Shown: piece by piece, positions 4,747 to 5,460 of the stretch
Position numbering within the stretch: the stretch's first letter is position 1
Layout: every line of letters begins with the position of its first letter
NCBI GenBank assembly: GCA_013153235.1
Contig: JAADEU010000055.1
Location: 1-5,460 of the forward strand
Reading direction: 5' to 3'
DNA from: Aquificota bacterium
Lineage (GTDB): Bacteria; Aquificota; Aquificia; Aquificales; Hydrogenothermaceae
Length of the DNA stretch: 5,460 nucleotides
Notes under the pieces: generated by a model
What the model was told of the DNA's origin: nothing
What the model saw: only the letters and a program-made list of their open reading frames with translations
Databases searched by the model: none
Made by a program: the position numbers and the translations under genes

Positions 4747-5460
4747 AGCTGAGCCCCTTTTGCTTTATTTTTTCAACCAGCTGTTCAAGCTGGTTAATAC
4801 TTTCTTCAAAACTTACCTTTGTGTTCATATCCTGTCTGATAAAGTCTTCCATATCCCTGTGAACATCTATTGCAAGGTCTATCTTCGGGGTGGTTCCCTT
4901 CCTGTACAGTCCGAGGTTAATCATATCCTCAGACTCCCTGTAAGTAGCTTCAAGGTCCATAAACACTGCCTGTTTTTTTAATATATCGTCATCAACAAGT
5001 TGTGGCATTAATCTGCTCACACTTTTCAGTACATCTATTGCAGGAAATATCCTCTTGTTGGCAAGTTCCCTTGAGAGAACGATATGCCCGTCCAGAAAAC
5101 CCATTGCAGCATCGGCTACCGGATCCATGTTTATCTCGTCTCCTTCCACCAGAACGGTGTAAATACCGGTAATACTTCCCCTGCCAACAAAATTACCTGC
5201 CTGTTCAATAAATTTTGGAAGAAGGGCAAATACTGATGGGGTGTAACCTTTTGTTGTTGGAGGTTCACCGATGGCAAGCCCTATTTCCCTCTGGGCCATG
5301 GCAAGTCTTGTAAGTGAGTCCACCAGAAACAGAACATCCCTTCCTTTATTTGAAAAGTAATTGGCTATGGCAATGGCCGTATAAACAGCCCTGATTTTTG
5401 CCAGTGGGGGCTGGTCAGATGTTGCAACCACAACAACAGACTTTTTAAGACCTTCCTCTC
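4724..5460 (-). CDS. fliI: Flagellar export ATPase FliI, C-terminal part (5' end outside window)
   Basis: FliI is the cytoplasmic hexameric ATPase of the flagellar type III export apparatus; it helps deliver rod, hook and filament subunits to the membrane gate. The frame is open to the window edge, so 244 residues are visible of roughly 440 usual for the family. The Walker A P-loop and the N-terminal barrel lie off the window. Visible are EEGLKKSVVVVATSD, the Walker B strand DVLFLVD followed by SLTRLAMAQREIGLA, GEPPTTKGYTPSVFALLP, LDGHIVLSR, and PAIDVLKSVSR, which fits the ATP synthase alpha/beta signature and includes the probable arginine finger. The GTG at 5429-5431 lies inside the conserved fold and is not the real start. 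The loop EGDEINMDPVADAAMG differs from the usual EGDDMNEPIADAVRG by one extra residue and loss of the arginine. The stop overlaps the start of flgD by 23 nt; the usual fliJ neighbour is absent. Related type III or F1 ATPases are less likely given the flagellar context. Confidence 0.96.
   Translation of the reverse strand, partial: EEGLKKSVVVVATSDQPPLAKIRAVYTAIAIANYFSNKGRDVLFLVDSLTRLAMAQREIGLAIGEPPTTKGYTPSVFALLPKFIEQAGNFVGRGSITGIYTVLVEGDEINMDPVADAAMGFLDGHIVLSRELANKRIFPAIDVLKSVSRLMPQLVDDDILKKQAVFMDLEATYRESEDMINLGLYRKGTTPKIDLAIDVHRDMEDFIRQDMNTKVSFEESINQLEQLVEKIKQKGLSYGINWSE

Noticed and set aside
4514..4981. Two plus-strand frames opposite flgD and fliI
   Set aside because: Serine-rich or low-information products opposite conserved coding sequence; shadows.
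5429..5431. GTG as the start of a separate 235-residue ATPase fragment
   Set aside because: The codons upstream of it to the window edge still encode conserved FliI sequence (EEGLKKSVV), so the gene simply continues beyond the window.

Overview
All nine genes in this window lie on the minus strand and encode flagellar basal-body, hook and export proteins. They read from the right edge to the left as fliI (3' part), flgD, flgE, fliL, fliN, fliO, fliP, fliQ, fliR (5' part). The genes are packed almost end to end. Three junctions overlap (fliI/flgD by 23 nt, fliN/fliO by 8 nt, fliO/fliP by 26 nt), four have gaps of 1 to 7 nt, and the only wider gap is 36 nt, between flgE and fliL. No terminator hairpin or convincing promoter is visible. 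The window is best read as the interior of one long operon that continues past both edges.

Layout. 4724-5460: the catalytic C-terminal half of the export ATPase FliI. 4102-4746: the hook cap FlgD. 2519-4096: the hook protein FlgE. 1970-2482: FliL, the membrane protein associated with the stator. 1689-1967: a short FliN, the C-ring protein. 1391-1696: FliO, an assembly factor for the export gate. 700-1416, 429-698 and 1-421: the gate proteins FliP, FliQ and FliR. No RNA gene, insertion sequence, CRISPR array or long repeat was seen, and the long plus-strand frames look like antisense shadows.

How the genes work together. FliI is the ATPase that helps feed unfolded substrates to the export gate, whose core is FliP, FliQ and FliR assembled with help from FliO. 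FlgD and FlgE are exported substrates: FlgD caps the growing hook while FlgE polymerises beneath it. FliN belongs to the cytoplasmic C-ring, and FliL sits beside the torque-generating stators.

Organism. The order resembles a condensed form of the long fla/che operon known from Firmicutes and some other phyla (fliI-fliJ-fliK-flgD-flgE-fliL-fliM-fliN/Y-cheY-fliO-fliP-fliQ-fliR-flhB-flhA), but fliJ, fliK, fliM and cheY are not at their usual places. Base composition looks AT-leaning, in the low to mid 40s percent GC by eye. Arginine is often AGG/AGA and isoleucine often ATA, a pattern common in thermophiles. A Gram-negative thermophile such as a member of the Aquificota (Persephonella-like) is my best guess, but it rests on style and gene order, not on a database match.

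The window is a recognisable flagellar operon and I see no clearly new system. The points worth a second look are the missing fliJ/fliK/fliM slots, a one-residue loop change in FliI, the large FlgE insertion, and homopolymer tracts in flgE and fliP.
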